Source: Prochilodus magdalenae
Lineage: Eukaryota; Chordata; Actinopteri; Characiformes; Prochilodontidae
DNA: 64,000 nt
Assembly (NCBI GenBank): GCA_024036415.1
Contig: JAMWET010004990.1
Coordinates: forward strand, 65,001-129,000
Reading direction: 5' to 3'
The position numbers were made by a program, and so were the translations under genes. A model generated the notes under the pieces. The model was not told where the DNA came from. It saw only the letters and a program-made list of their open reading frames with translations, and did not search any database. Of the stretch, positions 40,376 through 52,499 are shown one piece after another. Position 1 is the stretch's first letter. Every line of letters starts with the position of its first letter.

Positions 40376-40675
40376 CTGTCGCCTCACAGTGGCCAGGGTT
40401 CACTTCTCAGCTTAAGTGTCCGGGTCCTGCCTGCATGGAGTCTGCATGTTCTCCACATGTCTGCGTGGGGTTTCCTTCTACAGTCAGGTGAACTGGAGAT
40501 GCTAAATCGCTTCCCTAGGTGTGAATGCGTATGTCAGTCTGTCTACCCTGTGGTGGACCAACGGCCAACCATTGAGCACTGGGCTAGGCTCCAGCAGACC
40601 CCTGGACCTGGAGGAACGAGCAGCTTAGAGACGAATGAATCAGTAAATGCATGTGGACGTTTTCATACCCTTCAA
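40372..40675 (+). mobile_element. SINE (HE1/DANA-like body)
   Basis: GCACTGTCGCCTCACAG, GCATGGAGTCTGCATGTTCT, GTCTGCGTGGGGTTTCCTTC, AACTGGAGATGCTAAAT and GGCTAGGCTCCAGCAGACCC occur in the order known from fish SINEs of this type. Ends with an AATGAATCAGTAAATG-type tail. Confidence 0.7.
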
Positions 40676-41849
40676 AATTAAAGAATTTCCTAATGAGGCT
40701 TCTTTTTCCACTGAGCACCGATCAGTGTAGGAGCTGATTGGGCTCCGTCCGTCTACAGCTCCAAACTGAGACCTGTGATCAACAGTAAAGCCATCCAGGA
40801 GCTGAACCAACGCAACTGAAAGTGAAGAAACCTCACTCGCCCCCAAAAAGGAGAAACGGGAACCAGAGTGTACTAGAAGAGAAGTGCTCAGGAGAGTGCA
40901 AGTCCATCAGGAACGTGCACCAGGTTATTATTAGGGTGCTTGTGTGAATCCGGCGGCTGGATGGTGACATTTTGGCTCCTATTGTTTTCCTCCGGTGGAG
41001 AAGAATTCCTGGAAAGAGCCGGTTCACTGTGATAACCTATCCTCACACCGCTGCTCTGTTTGCTGAGGCGCTGAAACCTTTACAGGTGGTGGTGTTTGCC
41101 GGCTGGATTGCCGGCTATAGACCCAGTCCGGTGCGTCAGAGGAAGCCGAGGGGCGCATGTTTGAAGGTTAGCCCAACATGCTGGAGAACCGTGTCACGTA
41201 TAACCTCCTAAGGGCCTCGGTATATCTGAGAGGTCAGGCACTGATGTAGGACCGGAAGGCCTGACTCATATCTGACATTCCAGGTCGTCCCAAAGGTGAT
41301 CAGTGAGGCTAAGGTCGGAGTTTCTCCACACCACACTCCTCAGAAGCCAGACCAGACTCAGGTGGCTCAGGTTCTGTTACCACCTGGGTGTCAGCCTTCA
41401 AGGGGAACCAACTAAAACCTTGCCTAGGGCATCGTATGGGTCAGCGCTGGCTCTGTCGAGCATGCTCAGAGTTTCGGTTCCCATAAGCTAGATCTCTATA
41501 TGATGTCACCAAGGCGTGGACTTCGTGGAGGACCAGCAGGGCCCAGGGAACCATTTGGGATTGAAAGAAGATCGTCCCATCCTCAAGATACATCATCAAC
41601 AGGGCTTTAAAGCGGAACCTCTGGAGACCGCAGGCGGAAACATGCTTCCAATAGATGTACCGAGGCCCCTAGGAGGTCATGTGCGACTCCACCGAACACA
41701 GAAAGGAGTATACCACACCTAGCATTCATACCCAGGGCACTGGCTAGCTAGTGACACCCCTGTGGATGGACGGTGCTATCCTGGAGTTGCCCTCTCCACT
41801 CCTCTGAGAAGGCTTTGAGTCTGGAGCGACTCAACTCGTTCAGTCGAAA

Positions 41850-42270
41850 GAGTACCAGTGAGGTCAGGTGCTCATATCTGTCATTCCAGTTCATCCCAAA
41901 GCTGCGCAGTGTGGAATTCCTCCACCCTCAACTCCTCAGTCCATGTCGGTATGGAGCTGGCTTTGTGCACAGTCATGCTGGAACAGGAAAGAGTTCTTCC
42001 CCAAACTGCCGCGGCTACGAAGCTGGGTGCGTTGAACCGTGTACAATGTCTTTGTGTGCCGTAGCCTGAACACCACCCTTCACTGGAACAAACCCTCAAA
42101 GCCCACCCCAAAACCATTACCCCACCTCCACCAAATGATATTAAGTATAGGGTTATCCCAGATCCAGATTCCTCCATCAGACTTCCAGATAGTAAAGCGT
42201 GATAGCCACCCGGGTGGTGGAGCTTTACACCGCTTCAGGTGACACTTGGCATTCACAGACCGTGTCATTT
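41850..42270 (-). mobile_element. Tc1-like transposase relic
   Basis: Minus-strand pieces read HLKRCKA, then a W-rich GGGG region, VHKASSIPTW and ELRVEEF, a degenerate DDE transposase related to that at 26095-26850. Several stops. Confidence 0.6.
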
Positions 42271-42559
42271 CACAACCAGCCTACACTTACAGTCGGCTGG
42301 GGCAGATCTAGCAGGACGGACCTGTGGCACACGTGGCATCCTATGACGGAGACCTGACGTTGTTTGTTTAAAGCCACTGGGCTACTCAGTACGCCCCATT
42401 CTACAGCCACTGCTTCTCTATGGAGATCGCATGACTGGGTACCTAATTTCATTCGTCAGTCAGTAAAGGGTGTGGCTGAAACAGCTCCATAATTAGGAGG
42501 AGTGTCCACATACTTTGGCCATATTGTGTATTCATCAGTACACCATCTCAGAGTTTCAG

Positions 42560-42990
42560 TTTCATAGTTCCAGAACCGACACTACACAAATAACAAGCTC
42601 ACCTGTGACTGTACCATACCTGACCAGCACCCGTAACAGCTGGGACTGGATCAGGCATGTACTGGACGAGGTTCTGGATGTAGCCACATCAGTGTTCTGA
42701 CTCGTTCTGATTTGGTGGATGCCTTCCCTGTCACAATTCCGAGGAGAATTCCCTGTAGACTGGGATTGTATCCACTGCTGGTAGACCCGTATGACCGTAC
42801 GCTTCCACACACCTGCAGATTCAGCTACTTCCTCCACACTATGGTCTTTGGCCACGCCCACATGCGGTCACTCCTTATAGCCAATCATTAACATCTGCTC
42901 TGGAGCCATTTTCCACACATGGAACGAGACATTCCCTGCCCTGTAGCACCTCTTCCCAATCTATGGATCCCGTCACTCACACCCCGCAGG
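42560..42990 (-). mobile_element. Tc1-like transposase N-terminal (helix-turn-helix) fragment
   Basis: The minus strand encodes VAKDHSVEEVAESAGVWKRT then VIRVYQQWIQSQ, a helix-turn-helix of the Tc1 type. The same segment occurs in plus orientation at 60930-61340. A shorter relative is at 52540-52660. Confidence 0.7.
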
Positions 42991-43024
42991 GATTTATAGT
43001 ATCCCCATTATCCTCGTACAGCCA

Positions 43025-43240
43025 CCTGTGTGAGGATGTTCAAGCTGCATGGGATGGATTATCACAGGACACCATTAGGAACCTCTACAGCTCCATACCG
43101 AGACGTCTGGCGTGTTGGGTTAGCGAACACAGCGGCCCGACGCCATACTGAGAGACAGACTTCTGTATGTGTAGCTCAATAAATATTGATCATATCAGTC
43201 TACATTTATCACCAGTTATTGATCCTGGTCACCTTTATCC
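43025..43240 (+). mobile_element. Tc1-like transposase C-terminal fragment
   Basis: CTGTGTGAGGATGTTCAAGC through LYSSIPRRLACWVSEHSG and the TATTGATCATATCAGTCTAC tail match 2270-2460 closely. It starts abruptly beside the helix-turn-helix fragment. Confidence 0.75.
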
Positions 43241-45428
43241 TCCTTCCAAACAGCACCGCAACCCCCACCGATGATCTTTCCCGGAATTTCTGGTTGAGCT
43301 GTTTTCCCTAAACAGGCAGCAAAACATCCCAACCCCAGTTTACGGAAAGAAGAACGAGGAGAGGACGGCATTGAGGAGGTCCAGGAGGTTAATCCCCGGA
43401 CCCAGGAGCTCCTGTATATGTACCTCGGAGTCCTGGTCTTGCCTCTGACTCAGCGTGTCTCAGTCTGGACTTGCCTCTAATGGGCTTGAAGAGGCTGCTG
43501 CACCCAGCGAACGCCCAGTCCCCTGTAGCTCTGCGGTCGGCTGTCCAGGGGCCTTGACGTGACCTGAGCGTGTTGAGTCATACAGCACGAATAGCTCCAA
43601 CCAGCCGCGCTATAAACACGCGCCATGTGTCAGTGTTGTCGCTGGGCGTCATCGAGAGCAAACCACAGGATCTCTACTTCAGCCAGTCTCCTCCCCCTAC
43701 TTCTCTGTCTCCTCCACCGAGCTTCTCTTTTCCTCACCTCTGTCACGTTCCCCTTGGCGTTGTTGAACACGACTAGATGTGGACGTAGGCCAGGTCTCCA
43801 ACAACACGCCTTCGGACTCCTAACACACCCTCGCTCTCTCACACACACCCACAAACCAGTCCAGCAACACATCGCTCCCTGTCTCTCACACTCGACGAGG
43901 GCCAGCTCCGGAGGCGTGCAGCTCTACAGCGGGGGAAAGAAGCTGAGGGGGGAAGGGAGGGCGGAGGAGATGAAAACACCTGTTCCAGCACTGCTGCGGG
44001 GGAAGTCTGCGCCGCTGTCTCGCTGCTCGGAGGTAGGCTTCCATTAACACTCTTTCCTTCTCACAGGCGGGGGACGCGGTCATGGGCTGTGACTGGGGAC
44101 GCGGAGTCTACAGCGGTGTGTGCTGTGTGTGTGTCTGGTACCTCCTCTGGTTGGTTCTACTTGGTGGGAACCTCCTGAAGATCTGGTGAAAGGTCTTACC
44201 GTAGTCTCTGAGGGGGCTCTACAGTGTTAAGCTAGTCTTCAGACGCCGGGGAGGCTTAATGGAACCATTTCATGCACAAAGCTGGGAAGCAGGCAGGAGG
44301 GTCGGCCGCTGGGGGTTGGTCGATACGGCGGTGTTTATCGTTCTCAGGTTTGGTTGAGCATATTGTAAATGTCCCTGGTCGCCACCAACACGCTTCACTA
44401 TCACGAGAGCCTGGCTAGGCTTAATTAGAACTAGAGCCCTTAAATGAAAAACCCTCGAATTCATCATTTCGGCTAGCAAACTTTCAAATTCGCCAAGACT
44501 GGTGTGTGATTGTTTGTTCCAGCGTACTAATACCGATGAGTTTATGCGATCCAGATAAGAAAACCAGTCTTGTGCTGTTTTATTTTTGCCCCCACATTTT
44601 TTACCGGGTGCTTGAACCGAGTGCTGTCCAATGAAAAACACGTATCTCCATTTTTATTTTTATTTTTTTCGATTTTCACTTTCACGCGTCATTTGAACAC
44701 AGGAGCTGCTGTCCACACTGTGTGAAAATGCCACGATGAACGGACCAACGGAAATGGCTCGAAACTGCTTGTAAAGATTCCTGGTTCCATTGACTTGCAT
44801 TACAAGGACAGTGGGTTTTTGGCCCCTCCTGTAAAGCTGTCATTTTGGGGATGCTTGGTTCTCTTTGGACAGCGACGGTATCTCAGTCTCAGTCCTCCCA
44901 TGACGTACTTATTATGCTAATAGCATGCTAATAAGTGATTGAGAGCTGGATGCACAATTCAGCTTGTTGTGGTGGTGCCGCCATGCAGGTACCACTACCG
45001 GTGATGGGTACCAGGGGCCTCCATGTCTACAGCACACATGTAGACATTGTATAGACTTTATCTGAACCACAAATGAACCTGCATGAGTGCTATATGGAAT
45101 GTTGGCGATGGGAATGTTGGGGTTAATAGCACGTAGCCCCCCTCCGCCATGAATAGCACATTTTAGGCCATTAAAAAAAAATCTCAAAGCTACATCTCGG
45201 GCACCGGGAGATGGGCTCATAGCTATTAGTCGTAAGAACGTTAGAGAGGAAGCTGGCTGGAACCAGACGTCTGGTTCTTATCGCCACCACATTGAGCAAT
45301 TCCACGTCGAGACCTCTGTAAGACGAAACTCTACGTCATTTATCGAACAGCCTATTGAGTTGCTGCTGCACGGTCGCATGGGCGCCGCAGTTCAAACCGC
45401 TTTCAGACAATGCCACTTTCCGCTGACC

Positions 45429-45549
45429 GTCACGTGAAGCTCGCACGCCCCGGAACTGAATCCAGCGCCGGGTGTTTGTGTTTGGCTGCTATCAGGATAA
45501 GATTTGGGGAACTTGCTGCTCGGCCCGAGCCAGAACGGCCCTTATATGG
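45429..45549. promoter_or_regulatory. Candidate regulatory cluster: E-box and CArG box
   Basis: 45429-45437 reads GTCACGTGA (MiT/TFE-type E-box). 45540-45549 reads CCTTATATGG, a perfect SRF CArG box. Both lie in CpG-richer sequence 2 kb upstream of the ARHGAP27 start codon. Function is inferred only. Confidence 0.25.
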
Positions 45550-46387
45550 GGATCTGAGATTGCAGTATAGGCTGTTGCTATATGACAGACAGCTGAAGGT
45601 TTTCCTGTTTTGTGGTCTATGACTGCATTTCCCCTGTGCCTGTGCTTCTCTACGGGCTTGGGGTTTCTTACAAGCGTTCCTCTGCAGAGTGCACCGGCTT
45701 CCTGTGGCTGCTGCTGTGCAACAAACGGGATGGCTTCTTCTACAGCACGTCCCTCGGTGTGCGCCTCTAACGCTGCCGGGAGGCGTCTTGACTCGCTGGT
45801 ACAACACAAGGCCCAGCACTTGCTAAAGCGAGAACGCTGAAACGGTCAGGGTGGCACGCGGAGAGCAGGTTGGGTAATACACATCTGCAGAAGAAGGCGC
45901 AGTTCCTCAATTCGAGCCCCATGCAGACCTCACGCGCAGCGAGGAGCTGCTCTGCAGGACAGGCGTTCCCGGGCAGAGGCCTAATCTGTGTCAGGAAAAC
46001 CGGCTCTGCGTGTTCGCAGATGAGCTGTCACACACCCGGCCTCTCCCTTTCTTACCCCACGGCATTGGAGCGGATCCAGCGGCCGGTGCCTGTTGTTCCC
46101 CTCGTCCGTCCGCATTCCTGCTTTCTGAGAGGACCCGGGTGCTGATCTGAGTTCAGCTCCTAACTGTAATCACCAAGACGTACACAGGCTACCAGCGATC
46201 CCAGGTCAGCAGCGTCCGTCTGAGACGTTTGACTGACACGTACCCTCGTTTGCTATGTGAGCCACATAGCTCTGCTTTCCCTGAGAACATGTACGGTGGT
46301 TGATCTGACACAAATCATCATGTAGAAGAACATCTGTCAAATACACTCGTGTACACTTCAGTAGGTACACCTACATTCCACTCTCTC

Positions 46388-47353
46388 AGCTCCACTGACC
46401 GTACAGGACACTCTGTAGGTGTACAGGTCCAGACTGTAGTCCATCTGTTTCTCTGTGTACTGTATTACCCTGTTCTTCAATGGTCAGGACCCCCACAGGA
46501 CCACCACAGAGCAGGTAGGATGTGGGTGGTGGATCATTCTCAGCACTGCAGTGACACTGACGTGGTGGTGGGGTGTTAGTGTGGGTGGTGCTGGTGTGAG
46601 GGGATCAGACACAGCAGTGCTGCTGGAGTGTTGAGACACTGTGTCCACTCACTGTCCACTCTATTAGACACTCCTACCTTGCTGCTCCACCTTGTAGATG
46701 GACAGTCAGAGACGATAGCTCATCTGCTGCTGCACAGTGCAGTGTTGGTCATCCTCTAGTCCTTCATCAGTGGGCACAGGACGCTGCCCCACAGGACGCT
46801 GCCCCACAGGACGCTGCCCCACAGCACACTGCCCCACAAGACACTGCCCCATAGGACGCTGCCCCACAGGACGCTGCCCCACAGGACACTACCCCACAGG
46901 ACGCTGCCCCATAGGACGCTGCCCCACAGGACGCTGCCCCACAGGACGCTGCCCCACAGCACACTGCCCCACAAGACACTACCCCACAGGACGCTGCCCC
47001 ACAGGACGCTGCCCCACAGGACGCTGCCCCATAGGACACTACCCCACAGGACGCTGTTAGCTGGATAGTTCTGGTTGGTGGACGATTCTCAGTCCAGCAG
47101 TGACACTGAGGTGTCCAGCAGCACTGCTGTGTCTGATCCACTCACACCAGCACCACACACACTAACACACCACCACCACGTCAGTGTCACTGCAGTGCTG
47201 AGAATGATCCACCACCCACATCATACCTGCTCTGTGGTGGTCCTGTGGGGGTCCTGACCATTGAAGAACAGGGTAATACAGTACACAGAGAAACAGATGG
47301 ACTACAGTCTGGACCTGTACACCTACAGAGTGTCCTGTACGGTCAGTGGAGCT
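46388..47353. mobile_element. Palindromic element, complete copy with about 240-bp inverted arms
   Basis: Arms 46388-46628 and 47115-47353 are reverse complements along almost their whole length (CCACTGACCGTACAGGACAC at the left end, its complement at the right). The interior has a unique stretch, a 15-bp minisatellite (GGACGCTGCCCCACA, about 18-19 units, 46778-47058) and a short spacer. No coding capacity. It belongs to a non-autonomous foldback-type DNA element. Confidence 0.85.
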
Positions 47354-47493
47354 GATAGAGTGGGCTCCAAGCACACTGCATCAAGAGTTTTGGGAGAGGA
47401 GCATCGCTGTCCTGTTAGGGTAAATCCAGTTCAGGAAAATTAACTTTGTAGATTTTTGTAAAACTGTTTTTGTCTTCTCGTCCTTATCCACAG

Positions 47494-47548
47494 CTCCAAC
47501 CATGATCCACCCTGACCCTTGACCTGGAAGCACGAAGCGCTGGGAACA
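47494..47548 (+). promoter_or_regulatory. arhgap27: ARHGAP27 5' UTR segment with a six-codon upstream ORF
   Basis: ATG at 47502 opens MIHPDP and stops at TGA 47520-47522, 26 nt before the main start. If the exon is transcribed as drawn, ribosomes meet this ATG first. Confidence 0.45.
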
Positions 47549-48430
47549 ATGTCGGAGCCACAGGTAGTGGAAGTGAACTTCATGTTCGAGTACATAGCTC
47601 GAGATGGCAGTCAGGTGTCCATCAAACCCAACGAGCGCTACATCCTGGTGGCCAAGACCAACGACCACTGGTGGCATGTGCGCAAAGATGAGACCACCAA
47701 GCCCTTCTTCATTCCAGCCCAGTACGTGACTGTGTTACCCCCTGAAATCAGCTGGACGTTCCCTGAGCCTCCAGACGAGGAAGGGCTGGATCCTCCAAAG
47801 CCTTTCTCCGAAATGGAGCCAGCTAACACGAAGCAGTCCTTGGAGGTGACCATTAGGGACCCCATGTCCATCAAGAGAGACTCCGAGAAGGACGGGCATA
47901 GGATCTCGACTTTCATCATCCCGCAAGACCTGTTTGACCTCGGGTTAGTGGAGCCCGATGCTCTGGAGACCAAGGCACTGCCGGAACCTGAACCTTGCAG
48001 GTTGATCAAGGATACCACGCAGGAGGACGTCATCGACGGAGGAACACCAAGCTCTCCGCTACCGGATGAGGACGAATGCCCGTATGCTGTCTCTCCGCCG
48101 GAATGTTTTACTGTCCGTCCGCTCAGTAAGGAACCAGAACCCGGCTCAGCCAGCAGCGAGGCCCGGTCACCCAGGAGCCCAGTGGTGGAGCTAAAGGAAG
48201 ACATCCAGATGCTGAAGCGGGCCGGGTGGGACCTGAAAATATGGGACCTGATTGATGACGGTATATATCAGTCGATAGACGACGGGAAGGTGGAGACAGA
48301 ACCTAAAGACAATCAGGCAGAACTGACACCAACCTCTCCAGCTTCTCCTTCAGCTCCTTCTACTCCTGTCTCCACAAAGGAGCAACCTCCTGGATCTCCA
48401 ACTGACATTCCCGATCCACCACCAGAGAAG
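47549..48430 (+). CDS. arhgap27: ARHGAP27, first coding exon (N-terminal 294 residues, SH3 domain), partial gene
   Basis: Rho GTPase-activating protein of the ARHGAP12/15/27 family, with SH3, WW, PH and RhoGAP domains in that order; the mammalian protein binds CIN85 and acts in clathrin-mediated endocytosis. Only the first coding exon is here. The acceptor tccttatccacag| precedes 47494; ATG 47549 (A at -3) opens a frame through to CCAGAGAAG|gtattc at 48430, phase 0. Residues 6-64 form an SH3 domain: FMFEYIA, the NERYILVAKTNDHWWHV core with W41-W42, and IPAQYV with P56 and Y59. After it come acidic and proline-rich linker and a GIYQSID motif near residue 240. The fit to ARHGAP27 rather than ARHGAP12 rests mainly on its place next to PLEKHM1. 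WW, PH and GAP exons are not in the window. Confidence 0.88.
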
Positions 48431-49199
48431 GTATTCTGATTTATTCCTTATATAAACAGTGTATATATGAACAACGGCTCCCAACCGTGCACCAACACGG
48501 GGGTTCTCAGTTGCTCTGGGACATTTCAAAGGTCCCCGTCCACCCCGGTACAACCTATGTTGTGCTGGACAGTCGGATGGACCGGGGTGTTGGGTGCCCT
48601 TGCTGTGGCACCTGTGGGAAATCGGGAGACCGTGGTTTCCGGCATGGTTGCAGGGCGAAGGTGCGGGAGGGGTTTGGGGATGGGGGACTGTACGGCCAAC
48701 TCCTGCTGGTACTACTAGTGGTAAGAAGGCGGGAGCAGTAGGCACGGGTGCTCCGCCAGTTCACTCTCTCCTTGTGTTGTACTGCACCATCGCAGCAGAT
48801 GAGCGTAACTGGGTTATAGGGGGTGGTGGGTGAAACGGGACGACCCTTCAAGAACCGGATCCGTCCTCAGGTATCGTCAGGGCTTTTATGTAAACAGACT
48901 GAAAGACGCATGGACGTTTTACAGCTCAGTCAATCAAACGAGTCACCCAGTAAACAAGAGCACCAACAGAACCTACAGGACTCCATTACCAGTCTGCTAG
49001 CGGTGCTCTGTAAGCGACCCTGCCCGTCTGCAGTGCCAGCAGAGGAGGGTGGAGTTCAGCTCCTCACTGCTACAACACACGTAGGGCATCATGTGACCTC
49101 AAAGAAGCGGAGGACCATTATTTATTATCTCCACCCAGAATTCCTCAGTGATATGAGCTGAGCTGAGCTCTTTAATCTCCAGGCTCATGATCCAATTAC

Positions 49200-49272
49200 C
49201 CCGTCCACCTTAAACGGTGCAGCAGCCCCAGGTACCAGACCGTATCTCCTGCACCATTTAAGGTGGAACTGG
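49200..49272. repeat. TTCCACCTTAAAT-type palindrome with spacer
   Basis: GTCCACCTTAAACGGTGCAG and CTGCACCATTTAAGGTGGAA are near-perfect inverted arms about 30 bp apart; same family as 6937-6980. Confidence 0.75.
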
Positions 49273-49811
49273 AAATTTCCCCAAGTGGCGTAGAGTCTTT
49301 AGCGTACTACTAGCTGTCCTACAGGAGAGCGGCTTGTGCAGCACTTCGCCCTGCCCCTCTGTCTCAACAACAGTCGGGAGAACTGTATCTCTAAAGGGGA
49401 AAGGGTGGAGGAATGGGATTGGGCCTTTGTGAAGCTAAAGGGAACAGCCTGCGGTTTACAGCCAGCACCTCCGTGGTTCTGAGAAGAACATGATGGAGCG
49501 TGAAGTGGTTATAGGAAAGCCTGGTCAGCGGCCATCTTTGCAACACACTGGGGGGCAGTTATTTCCAGCCATACAAGCCGGACCCCTCTGAAGGCTGGGA
49601 GACCAAAGTGCTCAAACCTGAAGGTCATATTACCGTTTCAGATACAGGTTTGAACTCGCCGATCAAATCTGACCAAATCTCGTAAACAGCTTGTAGCATT
49701 TGGCTCAGAAACTCTACAGCACTTGTGCATATCTCTACAACAAGGTGGGGATGCTGATTGGCTCTTTTTCCTGAAGGGCGGGACTTTCTCCAAGCACCAT
49801 GTTCACCATGT

Positions 49812-50030
49812 TTACGTTTAGTTGACACTCTTATCCAGAGCGACTTACAAGGTCAGTCATGTTACAGGTGGGCCAGTGTAGTGTTAGGAGTCTTGCCCAA
49901 GGACTCTTATTGGAGGACCATAGCATCGTCACCCAGACCGGGATTCGAACCCCAGCCTCCCACATGTGGTGGTGGTGGTGGCTCCCTGGCGGGTAGTGGC
50001 GCTGAGCTACACCAACCCCACCGTTTACCA
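49812..50030 (-). mobile_element. tRNA-derived SINE
   Basis: On the minus strand the head has GTGTAGCTCAGCGCCAC (A-box-like), then GGGGTTCGAATCCCGG, a near-perfect pol III B-box at about 49940-49955. The 3' end carries TAAGTCGCTCTGGATAAGAG, the tail motif also seen at 27760. Confidence 0.75.
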
Positions 50031-51382
50031 TTGTGACCTTCCCATTCTCACTTATAGCGTTTCTGGTAGAGCTCTAATTATCCCTCTAAGGGTGCAGCGA
50101 TTAATCGACTTAATCGTCGACTAAAAGCGATGACCAAATTAGTTGGCAGCTGGCTTACTAGTTGATTTGTTGATGATGTAATTTCCTCCATTTCAATAAA
50201 GACCTGTGATTGTAGAGTTTGGGTGAGACCGAATGTAGACAGACAGCAGGATGCACAAAGCGCCGATTAATTCACAGTTTAAATGTGAAAATTAAAATTT
50301 TAAAGTCTGTAAATTTTTGAATAAGCTATTCATTATTATTGTCTTCATTGTTAGTTAGCAAACGTTAGCATCGCTCGATTACTCGACTGTCAGAACTGTC
50401 ACTGAGGTGAGCCCACCAGGCAACCCCCTTCAGGTTCATTCGTCTTGGATGGAACAGCGAGCATGCAGTGCGTGGATGTGGGGTCGGAGGTGTCCTGATC
50501 ACGTCACTGCTGTTTGCGTCTAAACATAGTTTTGAAGGCCAAGCCGGGCAGAGCAGGCGATGAGTATATGCGCCGCAGGGTGGTGTGGAGTGTTGGGTGG
50601 GGTTGGTGAGCTGTTCTGCGAAGAGCAAAACAACTCTCCTCTTAAAGGTGCAGACGCCTGCCTCAGAGCGAGGGGGGAGCTAATGGCGTGGGAGGTATTT
50701 CGTGGTGTCCATCACGGCCTCCTCCTTAGGGCCACTCGAGTTCCCACGCTGCCGTTAGAAAGCCAGGCTGGGGTCGAGGCAGGACCCACCAAGGTCCCTC
50801 ATTCGTATTACAGCTTGCAAAACTGGACGGTCTACCAAGACTCACATGAGGCTAAATCCTCATATGGGAATCCTTAGCGCCATCCCGAAGCCTGCTGCAG
50901 GACCTTGTTAGCTCGAGTGGAGGGTGTTAGATGAGACCCCCGAGGGGAAATTGGTGCAATCTGGCAGCCCACAGTAATGGAGCTAGTTCAGTGGGCTGTG
51001 CTTGAGGTTGTACGCTCCTCCGTCTGTTGCTCTACACCACTGTCAGTGCAGCTTCCCACAGCTTGCATGCATGCTAAAGGCTAACAACCGCAGAGGCTCC
51101 CAAAGCTGGTGTCTAAACCTTTCAACAAACTATTAGCATAGCAAAATGATGCATGACTAGCTGGTTAGCTCACGGAGGCTCACCTAGCAGAGGCCGAGTG
51201 TGGCCCTCGCTGTCCCCTTCTTCTGTAAGAGGCTGCTGGTGGAAAGGTGGTGTGGCTCACATGCTAGTCTAGAAGCAGTGGTGGACGAAGTACACAAGTC
51301 ATGTACCTGAGTTACAGTAGAGGTCCCCAGGGTAAACTCCTCCTCCATGGTCAGTTCCTCCCTTCAGTCCTCCACTGGAGTA

Positions 51383-52090
51383 ACAGTACTAAAGTATGTA
51401 CCTTCAGATGTACTTAAGTATGGAGAGTAACAGTACTAAAGTATGTACCTTCAGATGTAGTTAAGTATGGAGAGTAACAGTACTAAAGTATGTACCTTCA
51501 GATGTACTTAAGTATGGAGAGTAACAGTACTAAAGTATGTACCTTCAGATGTACTTAAGTATGGAGAGTACCAGTACTAAAGTATTTACCTTCAGATGTA
51601 CTTAAGTATGGAGAGTACCAGTACTAAAGTATGTACCTTCAGATGTACTTAAGTATGGAGAGTAACAGTACTAAAGTATGTACCTTCAGATGTGCTTAAG
51701 TATGGAGAGTACCAGTACTAAAGTATGTACCTTCAGATGTACTTAAGTATGGAGAGTAACAGTACTAAAGTATGTACCTTCAGATGTACTTGAGTATGGA
51801 GAGTAACAGTACTAAAGTATGTACCTTAAGATGTACTTAAGTATGAAGAGTACCAGTACTAAAGTATGTACCTTCAGATGTACTTGAGTATGGAGAGTAA
51901 CAGTACTAAAGTATGTACCTTCAGATGTACTTAAGTATGGAGAGTAACAGTACTAAAGTATGTACCTTCAGATGTACTTAAGTATGGAGAGTAACAGTAC
52001 TAAAGTATGTACCTTCAGATGTACTTAAGTATGGAGAGTAACAGTACTAAAGTATGTACCTTCAGATGTACTTAAGTATGGAGAGTAACA
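51383..52090. repeat. 47-bp minisatellite, about 15 copies
   Basis: AGTAACAGTACTAAAGTATG recurs every 47 bp (starts 51426, 51473), followed by TACCTTCAGATGTACTTAAG. Low divergence. Confidence 0.95.
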
Positions 52091-52499
52091 GGAGCACAGA
52101 TACTCCAAACACCACTCACAGTACACTAACAGATTACTCCTACTGAGTCAGTGTACTGCACTGGTGAGGACTGGAGTCCTCCTCCGCTCTGGAAGGGCCT
52201 CCTAGTTAGCCAGTTAGCTGTAGCAGCTAAAACACCAGACTACGAAGGGCAGGCGTAGTCCAGGACCAGGATCGGGAATCTCTGATTTTAAGAATTCCGG
52301 CTAAATGACCGAAAACTAAAGCCTCAGTGCTGGTGAGCAGCTGAGCTACTGCAGAGGAACGCTCATGCATGACCACAGTGAGGTGCTGTCCTCAACCAAA
52401 TCACGCACTGCTGCTCTGAAGCGCCGTGTGTGTGGAGCTCAGCTCAGGGCAGTGCTGCTCTCTTAGGGAAGTGATGTGGAGATCTGGTCTCAGGAGAGT

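Larger units (their letters stand above)
39765..42533. mobile_element. Nested DNA-transposon region with Tc1-like ends
   Basis: The left terminus near 39768-39788 (TGGCCATAAGTATGAGGACA) and the right near 42501-42526 (minus strand TGGCCAAAGTATGTGGACAC) form an inverted pair. Between them are a palindromic-element copy, a SINE and an antisense transposase relic. It may be one old element with later insertions, or two elements that share termini. Confidence 0.5.
43260..47493. other. Intergenic DNA upstream of ARHGAP27
   Basis: 43880-44032 is CpG-richer and purine-rich and ends in a donor-like GGAG|gtaggc at 44033, so it may be a non-coding ARHGAP27 first exon. 45429-45549 holds candidate transcription-factor sites. 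46388-47353 is the palindromic element. Overlapping frames at 45410-45819 on both strands are not convincing genes. Confidence 0.4.
48431..51380 (+). other. arhgap27: ARHGAP27 intron 1, first part
   Basis: 48431-49190 shows no known repeat and no convincing exon. A TTCCACCTTAAAT-type palindrome is at 49200-49272 and a SINE at 49812-50030. 50100-50350 has AT-rich words. 50360-51300 is featureless to me. Confidence 0.5.

Noticed and set aside
41303..42069. Short plus-strand frames of 62-98 codons
   Set aside because: They are antisense to degraded Tc1-like transposase sequence and have no independent support.
43625..44047. 140-codon plus-strand frame ending at the donor-like site 44033
   Set aside because: No homology recognised and an opposing minus-strand frame overlaps; the segment may be 5' UTR instead.
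45410..45819. Overlapping 70- and 129-codon frames on both strands
   Set aside because: No recognisable protein, no splice signals in register, and the opposing frames overlap; more likely GC-rich chance frames near a possible promoter.
48823..49161. 112-codon frame downstream of the ARHGAP27 exon, considered as exon 2
   Set aside because: No WW, PH or GAP motif and no matching acceptor/donor phase; it reads as intronic sequence.
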